Assembly: GCA_030595585.1 (NCBI GenBank)
Contig: JAUVCY010000032.1
Coordinates: 1 to 10,325 of the forward strand
Direction: 5' to 3'
DNA: 10,325 nt
From: Thermoplasmatota archaeon
GTDB taxonomy: Archaea > Thermoplasmatota > Penumbrarchaeia > Penumbrarchaeales > Penumbrarchaeaceae
Numbering within the stretch: position 1 is the first letter of the stretch; each line of letters starts with the position of its first letter. Shown piece by piece: positions 1-7,751 of the stretch. The notes beneath the pieces are model-generated. The model did not search any database and was not told the DNA's origin. It saw nothing but the letters and a program-made list of their open reading frames with translations. Position numbers and translations under genes: made by a program.

Positions 1-3000
1 GGCGGTAATCCCAGGCCCCCGGTATTCGACTGGTCCATTGCGATCGGCGGCGTCCTGCTGGCCCCGTTCTTTGGATTCAACGTTGAGAACTCCACCTGGT
101 TCGTATTTGAGATCGCACCCACATTCTGGGGTGCAATGACGATATTCCCACTATATCTGCTGGGAAAGGAGGCCTTCGGAAAGAAGGCGGGCATCATGGC
201 CGCATTCTTCCTTGCGATAACAGCTGCACACATCGAACGATCGACGCTTGGTTTTGCTGACCACGACTCGTTTGTTGTGTTCTTCCTGGTCCTGGCCCTG
301 TATTTCCTCTCGAAATCCTTCAGTGTCCTCAAGGATCGACAGTATATCGAGGATTGGCGTAAACCTGAATCGGTCATCCTCGGTTTCCGGTCGCTATTCC
401 TCGAGAACAGGGAGGCAATGTCCTACGCGTTCCTGACCGGGCTTTCCATTACGACCATCTCCCTGGCATGGCAGGGTTTCGGATATGTACTTGCGATACT
501 ACTCGTATATTATCTCGTTCAGCTGTTCATGAACAGGCTGAGGGGGGAGGATTCACTGGGAGTGTTCGTTGTGATCCTTATCGCCATGGCATCGGTAGTG
601 GTGATCTCTCTGCCCTATTACTATATGTTCTCTATTAGCACCTGGAGCCAGGGTTTCTACATATTCCTGGCCGCGGTGGTATTGGGGGCTTTCATAGTCC
701 CCACCAGGGATATGCCGTGGCTGATCGTGATACCCACTTTGGCCCTGTTCCTGGTAGCATCATATTTCATCCTGCAGTGGGGCTTCCCCGAGACAGCAAC
801 GATGTTATTCACGGGTGGCGGCTATTTCGTAAAGAACAAGCTTTACTCGACGATCGCAGAGGCCCAGGCCCCCGATATAAGCAGGTTGGTCTTCACTTAC
901 GGGCCCGGGACGTTCTTCCTGGGTTTGATAGGGATCGTGATGGCATTCATCAAGATCCCCAAGCAGATGAAGAAGGATTACATGGTGATAGTGATCTGGA
1001 CCGGCGTGGCAATATACATGGCCCTGTCGGCCACACGTTTCACATTCAACGCGACACCGGCGTTTGCCCTTCTTGCGGGGTGGGTGATCGTCAAATTGGT
1101 TCAGTTCTTCAAGGCCGAGGGACTGTCAATAGTGTATTCTATTGTGGCACTTCTGCTCTTTCTGGGGCTCATTGCCGGGACCAGTGAGGGTTGGGACAAT
1201 TTCTTCTATGACAACTATATCTGGCTCACTGTCCTGCCGATCTCCCTGATATCGGTATTGATCGTCGCTTACATGAAATACCGAAAGAACAGGGATAATT
1301 TCAAGTTCAGGACGATACTGACGGCGCTGACCGTGGCATTCGTGATAATATTCCCCAACCTCTTCTTCGCGGCGGATGCATCCATACCATACGAGAGTAA
1401 GACGGAGTTCGACCCCAATATGGAATATTTCGGAGCCTTTGGATCTTCACTTCACAGCGAATACTGGATGGACTCCTATATCTGGCTGGCAGAACAGGAC
1501 CTGTTGGATGAGAACAACGAGTTCCAGGAGCCCGAGGATCGACCCGGGTTCATGAGCTGGTGGGATTACGGCTTCGACGAGCTTCTCATGGGTGAACATC
1601 CCACAGCTGCCGATAACTTTCAGAATGGATACCAGTTCACAGGTTCCATGATATCATGTCAAAACGAATCTGAATCGATCGCCCTGATGGCCGCCAGGCT
1701 TATCGAAGGAGATTGGGTTGATAATAAGGGTAAGTTCTCTGATGATGTCTGGGAGGTGCTTGTGAAGTATCTGGGCGATGATAAGAACTCCACTTACAGT
1801 GCCTACGAGATCAAAAGAATCTACTTCAGGCCTGCCTCATATACCGAGTTGGTGGAGAACAACCCGGATAGATACGGCAAGTTCCTGGACATCACTCCTC
1901 CCAACGCCAAATACGCGGCAGCAAGGTCCACGTTCACGAGACTTGGTGAGGAGGGGGTAGTTTCTCTCTACCATGACATAAGGGACGCAACCGGAACGTC
2001 CATGAGGTATTTCGCCGTGGATTACAGGTTATTTCCGTTCAGTTCCAGCAACACTGGCATATTCTACGCTCCGATCAAGCTGGCAGACAGAAATGTAGAT
2101 GATTATCTTGAGTACAAGGCATACGCCCAGCAGAACTTGAAGGGATCGAACGAGGATCCGGTCTGGGAGGATTACCCCGATAATCCGATCTCCATGGATA
2201 AGGTCGAAGAGGAGGCGGAGAGGCTGGGATACAAGTTCCGGATCGTACAGTACGACATGTTCTACACCGAGGACTTCTACAACTCCATGTTCTACAGGAC
2301 CTATGTGGGATATTCACCGAGCGATGTAGGGGCGATCGACGATGGGAAATCGGTCCCCGGAATTCTGGGTGAGGTCTCGAACATGCCCGCGATGCAGGGC
2401 TGGAACATGACCCACTGGCAGGTCGTTTACAGGACCATGTACTATTCGGAGAAGGAAGAGGGCAATGCCTCCTTCCCGGATGATTACGCCCCCCTATCAT
2501 CGAAGAAGGCGATCGAGCGCTACTATGCCGAGGGAGGAGATCTGAAATCCGGCCTTGGACAGGGTGTGTTCTACCTTAAGTACTACGATGGCGCCAAGAT
2601 CTCCGGTCGTGTGATGACCGAGAGAGGGATCGGCGTACCCAATGTCAGGGTGACCGTCCTGGACGACTACGGCATTCCCCACGGCAACGTCATGACCGGC
2701 CCCACTGGAGAGTATTCGATAATAGCACCTCCGGGTCAGGTCAATTTGATCGTTACCGATGGAGTGTTGAACAATGAATATGACAAGATGTATCAGTTCC
2801 AGGTGGATCAATCCACAGGTCAGCCCACGACCCTTTTGAACTCCACTGTTCTCCAGATCTCGGATGCACTGGCCATGTGGGAGGTGGACAACGGGGAGAT
2901 GGACCTTGACCTGTACATCGCCGGCAAGGTCATGGGCGGCAGGGTCTACTGGGACCTGGACGGTGACAGCACCTATTCCGACGAAGGAGATGAGGCGATC

Positions 3001-6000
3001 ACCGAAGGATCCCTCTCCCTGGTATTGAGGGATTCTGATGGAGTTGTTTACGGGCCGGTTGAGCTGAACGAGAACGGGTACTCCTTCGACGATCTTGTAA
3101 CGGGTTATTATGACGTGGAGTACACGTATGGCGATCATACCGAGGTGATACTCTCCAACTTCAAGGTGGATCCGAAATCGGATGCCCAGAAGGATATAAG
3201 GTTCGATAATACCATCGTGCATGGAAACCTCACCTTTGGCACCTTCGAGCCCGTCATGGGCGGTTCGGTCAGGTTGATAGATGAGGAGGGAGTGATCAGG
3301 GAGACGCTGTCGGATCAAAACGGCAACTACTCATTTGACAGGGCCCTTCCGGGCCAGTACTGGCTTGAGGCTGATGTTGATAATTTCATGAACAAAGACA
3401 TCTCATTCATCCTGGAAAAGGGTGACAACCTCTCCATTGATATCCCGGTCTATCCCTATTCGAAGCTGGAGATCAATGCGTATCTCCCCCCTCCCTCCGA
3501 GTACCTTTCGGGGAAGGGCGGGCCTGCCGTAAGGAGCCTGGTGACCCTGTATTATGGCTTTGACACGACGAGGAAGTACGTTGCATCCCTGGATGAGAAG
3601 GGCCATGTGGAGATCGTTCTGCCTGCAGGGGAGTACGACCTCCAGATAACATCCATCGATCGGGCCAAGATCTACAGTTATATCGGGAAAGTAGCCCTCG
3701 ACCATGGTGAGGAGGAGATGGTGGAGATCACCCTTCAACATGGATATACGGTTACAGGAAAGTTGACCAAATTGGTTGACACGCCAATGGAAGGCGCTTA
3801 CATCAATTTCCAGCGTGTTGAGGATAGTGCGACGGTCTATGCAATAGCGAATTTCGACGGCGCCTACACGGCATATCTTCCACGGGGAGATTACAAGGTA
3901 CTTGTTGATAACAGAACCACGGGTAACGTCTCCTACTTTCACATGCAGGACCTCAAGGACCCGGGAACCGAGAACAGGATCGAACTTGACATCTGGGCGG
4001 AGAAGACCATTGAGGTAAATGGACAGGTATTCTGGGACAAGGACCATAATGGTATTCTCACCACCTCCCAGGACGCCATAGACATAAACGATCAGGGCGG
4101 CTCCGCGGCCGTGGAATTTGCCCTGTCGGGCGTTCCGATCTCCTTCACCTACGAGAACGGCACTATCGCCGTACTCACGGAGGATGAGGGGTTATACCGG
4201 GCCAATCTCCCTGTGGCAACATACACGATGGGCGTTGACATCTACGGTTTCGAGAAGCAGGCCATCACATTCAATGTCGAGGGGACGGTGGAGGAGCAGA
4301 ACTTCGGCATAAACAACACCGATGTGAGGTTGATATCCCAGGATACCGAGGTCCTGTTCAACGTCACCTACAACATGATCGGGAAGAGGGAACTTGACAT
4401 CAGGTCCGTTTCCGATCTCGATTTTTCGATCATTGCCACCGAGATATACATGAACGAGAAGAGCTACGAGTTCAGGACCGACGGCATGGGCCAGGCACGC
4501 GCCATGATCCCTCCCGGCGAATATTTCCTGACGATTGATGTGGAGTTCGAGGAGGATGGGGTGGCCCACAGGCTATGGTCTGAGAAGGAGTTGATGATCA
4601 ACCCGAGCAATGACGTTCATCTCGAGGAGATCATGTTGAACTACACCGTCAACATGGGATCCACCATGTACCTTATCGACGAGGGCAGCTTCAGATATCC
4701 TGGAGAGGTGATAGTATCCGCCTATGCGTTGTTCGGGTCTCCCGACCCTATTGCCACCGCGGAGACCGATTACAACGGCAGGTTCAACCTGGACCTACCC
4801 ATTGGCGATTACATACTCCATGCGGAACACCTCAGGTTCGGCCAGCATTACATGTACTGGGATCAGGTCTCGGTAGGTGAGACGTTCACCGGCGGGAACT
4901 ACGAGATGAGAACCACCCAGACCGTCACTGGCTCGCTCTATCCCAATTTCGATGGTATTTCCCAGAGCTATTTGTACATCATCGAAGGAGACAGATGGTT
5001 TGGTGTCAATCCCAGCGAGGAGGGCCATTTCTCCTTCCAGATGTTCGAGGGGGAATATGAGATCGACCTGTTTGCAGAGATGGCAGAAGATCTTATGGGC
5101 GAATCGACCCATATTCAATACGAGCTTCATTCCGAGCTATTGGTGGAAGGCCCTGTGGAAGGCCTTGACTTGGATCTCAACAAATGGGTGGAGATCAGGG
5201 GCAGCATATATTATGATGCAAACTCCGACGGCAACATCGGGGATGAGGAGAAGATCCCATTCGCAACGATGTCCCTGATGGATAGGGAGTCGATACTGGA
5301 GAAGCCGATCAACGTCACCACCGATGATCTCGGCCAGTACAGAATGCTTGTCCCGTTCACGACACTGGATGTCACGGTGGCCACCGAGGGGTATAAGGAC
5401 GAACCCTCTTCTTTCTCTAGGACGCTTGATATTGCAGTTTACAATCAGGTCGAATGGGACATCGAGGTTATCCCGAGGGACCTCAAGGTAACGGGGACAC
5501 TGTTTGTCGATACCGATGAAGATGGGGAGATAGGTCAGTTCGACACCCGGATCTCCGGAATGAAGCTCACATTTACCGACAAGAGAGGCGGTGCCGAGAT
5601 CATTATCTTCTCGGAGGAGAACGGCAGCTTTGAACTCGATCTGATACCCGGCGGCTATTCAGTGTCCGGCTTCAAGTATGAGGGTGGTCTACCGGTCTAT
5701 GGATACCTGGCCGAGCTTAAGATCGAGACCGGTGAGGACCTGCTTGATGAAGAGTGGATGGTTGTGGGTGCCAAAAGAGTGTCTGGAACGATATTCTTCA
5801 CCGATACGGACGGTGAGCTTCACCTTCCAGAGGCAGGTGAAACGATCCTCTGGAGGACAGTTCTGGGCCTGGAACTGGAAACGGAATTCGAGGGTGGGGC
5901 CTACAGAATGGACCTGCCATACTACGAGTATACGGTCACTTCCTCCATAGTGAACGAGGAGTACGACATGGATGTCACATACTCGATGTACAAGACCGTT

Positions 6001-7206
6001 GACATATCGGATGAGAACGTGGCAAGGGATTTCGCCCTTGAGCTCGAGAAGGAGTTGGATCATTCCTTTTCTATCGACCTTGTGAAGGTGGAGGAACACG
6101 AGCAGGAGATGGCCTCCAGGGAGACCAAGAGGCTCATGTACTTCATTGAGAACACCGGCAACGAACCGATAGTGGTGAATATTGATACGGGCGAGAAACC
6201 TGACGGATGGATCGTGGAGTATCCATTCGGAACGGAGATAGAGCTCGAGATCGGCCAGAGGGTAGAGAGGCAGTTGAACGTAACCTCACCAGCGGAACCA
6301 AGATTCTACAACTCCATCAAGGTGGAGGGCAGCGCGGTCGAGGGAACCATTGGGTCCTTTGAGATATCCATCAAGACACCTCCCAGCCAAAAGGTGGAGC
6401 TTTCCATTGATGTCGCTCCGGTGGTTGGAGTTAACTTCGGGGAGACGATGGTCATCAACGTGAGCGTGAACAACCTCGGCTCCGGTGAGGACGTTGTCAA
6501 CCTGATGCTGGACCCGATGCCTGCAGAAGATTCCGAGTGGGAGGTCCTCTGGAATGGCGATCAGCCCTTCCCGCAGGGGGGTGAGAACGCCTCCATGGTC
6601 CCGTATGGTGGCAGGACCTATTCGCTTTTGATCAAGGCTCCCACCGAGGATGTTGCCAGGGTCGGGGATTCCATTACGCTGAAGATATTGGGAAAGAACC
6701 GGAAAGGAGACCTCGTGGAGACGCAGGTGACCGTGAAGATCACCGAACCCAACCTGGTTATTCTGGACACTTATCTCAAACTGACGAACAGGAAGCTGAC
6801 AGATCCACTGATGGAGGGTGAGATCGAGGCCAACATAACAGTATTGGCCCAGGGAAGGGATGTATCGGATGTGAACGTCTCGCTTTGGGTGGGCCATGAT
6901 CTCGTGGGCGAGTCGACCATATTCAGAATAGCCCAGGGAAAGACCGCCTATACGAAGATACGTTTCAACCTCTCACAGTACAACATCTCGGAGAACAGGT
7001 TCCACACCTTCCAGGTTGTGGTGGACCCCTACGACACGATAATGGAGTCCAACGAGGGGGACAATGCAGGAGTATGGGATGACGTACTGGTGGGCGAGAT
7101 AAAGGAGGAGACCAAGGTTAACTGGAGGATAGTTATCTTCGCGGTCCTTGTGATCCTTGTAACCATCGGTATCCTGGCATACAGGCAGAAGACCCAGCCA
7201 ATCTGA
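1..7206 (+). CDS. aglB: AglB/STT3-type oligosaccharyltransferase with giant beta-sandwich C-terminal extension (5' partial)
   Basis: Transfers a lipid-linked glycan to Asn of N-X-S/T sequons on the outer face of the membrane (family knowledge). The frame is open from base 1. The ATG at 136 lies inside the conserved membrane core, so the true start and the first DxD motif are upstream of the window. Numbering codons from base 1, about a dozen hydrophobic segments span ~12-455. They include the second metal motif D87-H88-D89 after an ERSTLGF stretch, the loop-5 motif TIAE (284-287) and R346, which by position may contact pyrophosphate. The soluble catalytic domain (~460-860) carries WWDYG at 520-524. 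The extension from ~866 has about twelve CarboxypepD_reg/SdrD-B-like domains, two NEW3-like domains (~2016-2247), a CARDB-like domain (~2248-2365) and a transmembrane helix (~2375-2394) ending in RQKTQPI. Archaeal AglB is usually about 800-1,000 residues. The STT3 assignment is firm; the extension's role is unknown. Confidence 0.93.
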   Translation, partial: GGNPRPPVFDWSIAIGGVLLAPFFGFNVENSTWFVFEIAPTFWGAMTIFPLYLLGKEAFGKKAGIMAAFFLAITAAHIERSTLGFADHDSFVVFFLVLALYFLSKSFSVLKDRQYIEDWRKPESVILGFRSLFLENREAMSYAFLTGLSITTISLAWQGFGYVLAILLVYYLVQLFMNRLRGEDSLGVFVVILIAMASVVVISLPYYYMFSISTWSQGFYIFLAAVVLGAFIVPTRDMPWLIVIPTLALFLVASYFILQWGFPETATMLFTGGGYFVKNKLYSTIAEAQAPDISRLVFTYGPGTFFLGLIGIVMAFIKIPKQMKKDYMVIVIWTGVAIYMALSATRFTFNATPAFALLAGWVIVKLVQFFKAEGLSIVYSIVALLLFLGLIAGTSEGWDNFFYDNYIWLTVLPISLISVLIVAYMKYRKNRDNFKFRTILTALTVAFVIIFPNLFFAADASIPYESKTEFDPNMEYFGAFGSSLHSEYWMDSYIWLAEQDLLDENNEFQEPEDRPGFMSWWDYGFDELLMGEHPTAADNFQNGYQFTGSMISCQNESESIALMAARLIEGDWVDNKGKFSDDVWEVLVKYLGDDKNSTYSAYEIKRIYFRPASYTELVENNPDRYGKFLDITPPNAKYAAARSTFTRLGEEGVVSLYHDIRDATGTSMRYFAVDYRLFPFSSSNTGIFYAPIKLADRNVDDYLEYKAYAQQNLKGSNEDPVWEDYPDNPISMDKVEEEAERLGYKFRIVQYDMFYTEDFYNSMFYRTYVGYSPSDVGAIDDGKSVPGILGEVSNMPAMQGWNMTHWQVVYRTMYYSEKEEGNASFPDDYAPLSSKKAIERYYAEGGDLKSGLGQGVFYLKYYDGAKISGRVMTERGIGVPNVRVTVLDDYGIPHGNVMTGPTGEYSIIAPPGQVNLIVTDGVLNNEYDKMYQFQVDQSTGQPTTLLNSTVLQISDALAMWEVDNGEMDLDLYIAGKVMGGRVYWDLDGDSTYSDEGDEAITEGSLSLVLRDSDGVVYGPVELNENGYSFDDLVTGYYDVEYTYGDHTEVILSNFKVDPKSDAQKDIRFDNTIVHGNLTFGTFEPVMGGSVRLIDEEGVIRETLSDQNGNYSFDRALPGQYWLEADVDNFMNKDISFILEKGDNLSIDIPVYPYSKLEINAYLPPPSEYLSGKGGPAVRSLVTLYYGFDTTRKYVASLDEKGHVEIVLPAGEYDLQITSIDRAKIYSYIGKVALDHGEEEMVEITLQHGYTVTGKLTKLVDTPMEGAYINFQRVEDSATVYAIANFDGAYTAYLPRGDYKVLVDNRTTGNVSYFHMQDLKDPGTENRIELDIWAEKTIEVNGQVFWDKDHNGILTTSQDAIDINDQGGSAAVEFALSGVPISFTYENGTIAVLTEDEGLYRANLPVATYTMGVDIYGFEKQAITFNVEGTVEEQNFGINNTDVRLISQDTEVLFNVTYNMIGKRELDIRSVSDLDFSIIATEIYMNEKSYEFRTDGMGQARAMIPPGEYFLTIDVEFEEDGVAHRLWSEKELMINPSNDVHLEEIMLNYTVNMGSTMYLIDEGSFRYPGEVIVSAYALFGSPDPIATAETDYNGRFNLDLPIGDYILHAEHLRFGQHYMYWDQVSVGETFTGGNYEMRTTQTVTGSLYPNFDGISQSYLYIIEGDRWFGVNPSEEGHFSFQMFEGEYEIDLFAEMAEDLMGESTHIQYELHSELLVEGPVEGLDLDLNKWVEIRGSIYYDANSDGNIGDEEKIPFATMSLMDRESILEKPINVTTDDLGQYRMLVPFTTLDVTVATEGYKDEPSSFSRTLDIAVYNQVEWDIEVIPRDLKVTGTLFVDTDEDGEIGQFDTRISGMKLTFTDKRGGAEIIIFSEENGSFELDLIPGGYSVSGFKYEGGLPVYGYLAELKIETGEDLLDEEWMVVGAKRVSGTIFFTDTDGELHLPEAGETILWRTVLGLELETEFEGGAYRMDLPYYEYTVTSSIVNEEYDMDVTYSMYKTVDISDENVARDFALELEKELDHSFSIDLVKVEEHEQEMASRETKRLMYFIENTGNEPIVVNIDTGEKPDGWIVEYPFGTEIELEIGQRVERQLNVTSPAEPRFYNSIKVEGSAVEGTIGSFEISIKTPPSQKVELSIDVAPVVGVNFGETMVINVSVNNLGSGEDVVNLMLDPMPAEDSEWEVLWNGDQPFPQGGENASMVPYGGRTYSLLIKAPTEDVARVGDSITLKILGKNRKGDLVETQVTVKITEPNLVILDTYLKLTNRKLTDPLMEGEIEANITVLAQGRDVSDVNVSLWVGHDLVGESTIFRIAQGKTAYTKIRFNLSQYNISENRFHTFQVVVDPYDTIMESNEGDNAGVWDDVLVGEIKEETKVNWRIVIFAVLVILVTIGILAYRQKTQPI
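1381..2595 (+). other. Extracytoplasmic catalytic domain of the oligosaccharyltransferase
   Basis: This covers codons ~461-865, between the last core membrane helix and the first beta-sandwich repeat. The hallmark WWDYG, which reads the +2 Ser/Thr of the sequon in STT3 proteins, is at nt 1558-1572 inside FMSWWDYGFDELL. Further on, segments resembling RYFAVDYRLFPF and NTGIFYAPIKLADR match what I recall of Thermoplasmata AglB catalytic domains. I could not place a convincing DK motif (DxxKxxxM/I), so the accessory motif class is unassigned. The cysteine near codon 553 (MISCQNES) is the only one I find in the protein. Confidence 0.8.
2596..6045 (+). repeat. About twelve tandem carboxypeptidase-regulatory / SdrD-B-like domains in the oligosaccharyltransferase
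   Basis: Divergent domains of about 80-110 residues begin near codons 866, 971, 1071, 1154, 1247, 1333, 1441, 1548, 1638, 1728, 1824 and 1922. Most follow the pattern of a V-x-G-x-(V/L/I) strand, then a loop, then G-x-(Y/F) and a (P/L)-x-G-x-Y strand pair, as in GEYSIIAPPGQ, GNYSFDRALPGQY, GSFELDLIPGGYSV and GRFNLDLPIGDY. This is typical of transthyretin-like CarboxypepD_reg and Cna-B/SdrD-B folds. Five of them (2, 6, 10, 11, 12) insert an acidic loop after the first strand: D985-L-D-G-D989, D1346-K-D-H-N-G, D1739-A-N-S-D-G-N, D1837-T-D-E-D-G-E and D1935-T-D-G-E. These resemble calcium-binding loops. Domain limits are by eye; domains 4 and 7 are the least certain. The likely role is a rigid, possibly Ca-stiffened stalk outside the cell. 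Confidence 0.75.
6046..7182 (+). other. NEW3-like, CARDB-like and C-terminal membrane anchor module
   Basis: Codons ~2016-2128 and ~2129-2247 look like two NEW3/CARDB-type Ig folds. The first has FIENTGNEPIVV followed by GWIVEYP; the second has INVSVNNLGSGEDVVNL. Codons ~2248-2365 look like a CARDB domain, beginning EPNLVILDTY and ending with VVDPYDTIMESNEGDN, the characteristic acidic 'D...I.ESNE.DN' terminal strand. A short linker KEETKVNW leads into a single hydrophobic helix (IVIFAVLVILVTIGILAY) followed by R, Q, K. By the positive-inside rule this puts the last residues in the cytoplasm, so the long extension would be tethered at both ends. This is a common architecture for archaeal surface proteins, but unexpected at the end of AglB. 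Confidence 0.75.
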
Positions 7207-7231
7207 TCAGGATAGGTAGGGTAGTGATAGT

Positions 7232-7256
7232 GGGGCCCCCCGGGGCCCCTTTTTTT
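7232..7256 (+). terminator. GC-rich hairpin plus T7 terminator of the oligosaccharyltransferase gene
   Basis: It lies 25 bases after the TGA stop. GGGGCCC (7232-7238) pairs with GGGCCCC (7243-7249) around a 4-base loop, a 7-bp all-GC stem, followed at once by seven Ts (7250-7256) and then ATTT. This has the form of a bacterial intrinsic terminator. In archaea the T-tract alone usually suffices, so the hairpin may add efficiency or mark the mRNA 3' end. Confidence 0.75.
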
Positions 7257-7292
7257 ATTTAAGATTTAAGCATCTATAAGCATAAATAAAAA

Positions 7293-7336
7293 CCCAGCAC
7301 AATTTGTTAAATGAAGTATATTGAAATTGTGCGGGG
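7293..7336. repeat. Inverted repeat 1, 13-bp arms with one mismatch
   Basis: CCCAGCACAATTT (7293-7305) pairs with AAATTGTGCGGGG (7324-7336). The only mismatch is A7296 against G7333. The loop is 18 bases. It begins 36 bases after the T-tract of the upstream terminator and is followed one base later by inverted repeat 2. Confidence 0.8.
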
Positions 7337-7337
7337 C

Positions 7338-7378
7338 TATGAAAAATATATAATTTTATCATCGTTGTATTTTTCATA
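7338..7378. repeat. Inverted repeat 2, perfect 11-bp arms
   Basis: TATGAAAAATA (7338-7348) is the exact reverse complement of TATTTTTCATA (7368-7378), with a 19-base A+T-rich loop. The arms are A+T-rich, so RNA stability would be modest. As DNA it is a clean dyad that could also be a protein-binding site. Confidence 0.78.
7341..7352 (+). promoter_or_regulatory. Possible archaeal BRE/TATA element
   Basis: GAAAAATATATA has the form of a purine-rich BRE followed by a TATA box. If used, a start about 25 bases downstream (~7375) would transcribe the remaining hairpins on the plus strand. It lies within inverted repeat 2 and in A+T-rich DNA where such strings occur by chance, so this is only a candidate. 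Confidence 0.2.
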
Positions 7379-7409
7379 CCACCGGACGAATCTTTGATTC
7401 TCCAACGAT

Positions 7410-7452
7410 TTTCCTGCTTAAGAGATGAGCAATATTTCAGCATAACAGGAAA
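7410..7452. repeat. Inverted repeat 3, 10 bp with one bulged base
   Basis: TTTCCTG (7410-7416), bulged C7417 and TTA (7418-7420) pair with TAA (7443-7445) and CAGGAAA (7446-7452). The loop is 22 bases. Its end overlaps the left arm of the next inverted repeat by two bases, so both may not form together in full. Confidence 0.6.
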
Positions 7453-7489
7453 TATAAGCGAAGAGCAAAGCAGTGTTCAAGCTTAAATT
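7451..7489. repeat. Inverted repeat 4, 9-bp arms with one mismatch
   Basis: AATATAAGC (7451-7459) pairs with GCTTAAATT (7481-7489) apart from one A-A mismatch. The loop is 21 bases. Being short and A+T-rich, this is the weakest of the series and could be chance. Confidence 0.4.
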
Positions 7490-7496
7490 AAAAACC

Positions 7497-7515
7497 GGAA
7501 TAACTCTGTTATTCC
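7497..7515. repeat. Inverted repeat 5, perfect GGAATAAC/GTTATTCC dyad
   Basis: GGAATAAC (7497-7504), spacer TCT and GTTATTCC (7508-7515) form an exact 19-base dyad. The tight 3-base spacer fits either a compact RNA hairpin or the binding site of a symmetrical dimeric regulator. With no promoter of a known gene nearby, an operator role is not supported by position. Confidence 0.7.
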
Positions 7516-7566
7516 AAGGTCGTATGCTGGGCATATCTGGCATCTTGGGTGTGCAAGCCCCCTGTA

Positions 7567-7614
7567 TCCCAACTTTGACAGATCTAATATGATCCAACCC
7601 TGTCAATGTTGGGA
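7567..7614. repeat. Inverted repeat 6, 15-bp arms with one mismatch
   Basis: TCCCAACTTTGACAG (7567-7581) pairs with CTGTCAATGTTGGGA (7600-7614). One T-T mismatch (T7574/T7607) interrupts an otherwise exact pairing, and the loop is 18 bases. This is the longest dyad of the region. Ten bases of its left arm recur in inverted form at 7648-7657, giving an alternative partner. Confidence 0.85.
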
Positions 7615-7622
7615 GAAGCCTC

Positions 7623-7657
7623 ACTTTAACACCCATATGTACTCATATGTCAAAGTT
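7623..7657. repeat. CATATG-TACT-CATATG hairpin with flanking alternative arm
   Basis: CATATG (7634-7639) and CATATG (7644-7649) can form a 6-bp stem with loop TACT. Outside it, ACTTT (7623-7627) matches AAAGT (7652-7656). The segment TGTCAAAGTT (7648-7657) is the exact reverse complement of AACTTTGACA (7571-7580) within the left arm of the preceding large inverted repeat, so this hairpin and the larger one compete for the same bases. Confidence 0.6.
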
Positions 7658-7669
7658 CGGCTGTATCGT

Positions 7670-7701
7670 CTTGTGAGGGCGAAGTACTAGCGACTCGCAA
7701 G
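7670..7701. repeat. Stem-loop CTTGTGAG/CTCGCAAG
   Basis: CTTGTGAG (7670-7677) pairs with CTCGCAAG (7694-7701) with one U-G pair when read as plus-strand RNA (one A-C mismatch on the minus strand). The loop is 16 bases and contains AGTACT. The wobble pair would make it slightly better on plus-strand RNA. Confidence 0.5.
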
Positions 7702-7728
7702 GGTATCATCGTAAGACAGTGAGCTCCA

Positions 7729-7751
7729 AGATCTTATTAAATCAAAGATCT
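7729..7751. repeat. AGATCTT/AAGATCT hairpin
   Basis: AGATCTT (7729-7735) and AAGATCT (7745-7751) are exact reverse complements around a 9-base A+T-rich loop. It is immediately followed by the first of three CCTTTAA direct repeats. Confidence 0.55.

Noticed and set aside
136..138. ATG as the start of the oligosaccharyltransferase
   Set aside because: The frame is open back to base 1 with plausible membrane-protein sequence (FDWSIAIGGVLLAPFFGF), and STT3 proteins have another helix and the first DxD motif before this point.
2075..6897. Long minus-strand reading frames opposite the oligosaccharyltransferase gene
   Set aside because: They lie wholly inside a gene with clear conserved domains and have the His/Arg/Val-rich look of antisense shadows.
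7255..7443. 62-codon minus-strand reading frame next to the terminator
   Set aside because: It spans two hairpins and runs through the terminator T-tract. Its composition follows the A+T-rich DNA and no family is recognisable.
7418..7636. 72-codon minus-strand reading frame in the intergenic region
   Set aside because: It overlaps several inverted repeats, has no visible ribosome binding site before its ATG, and resembles no family I know.
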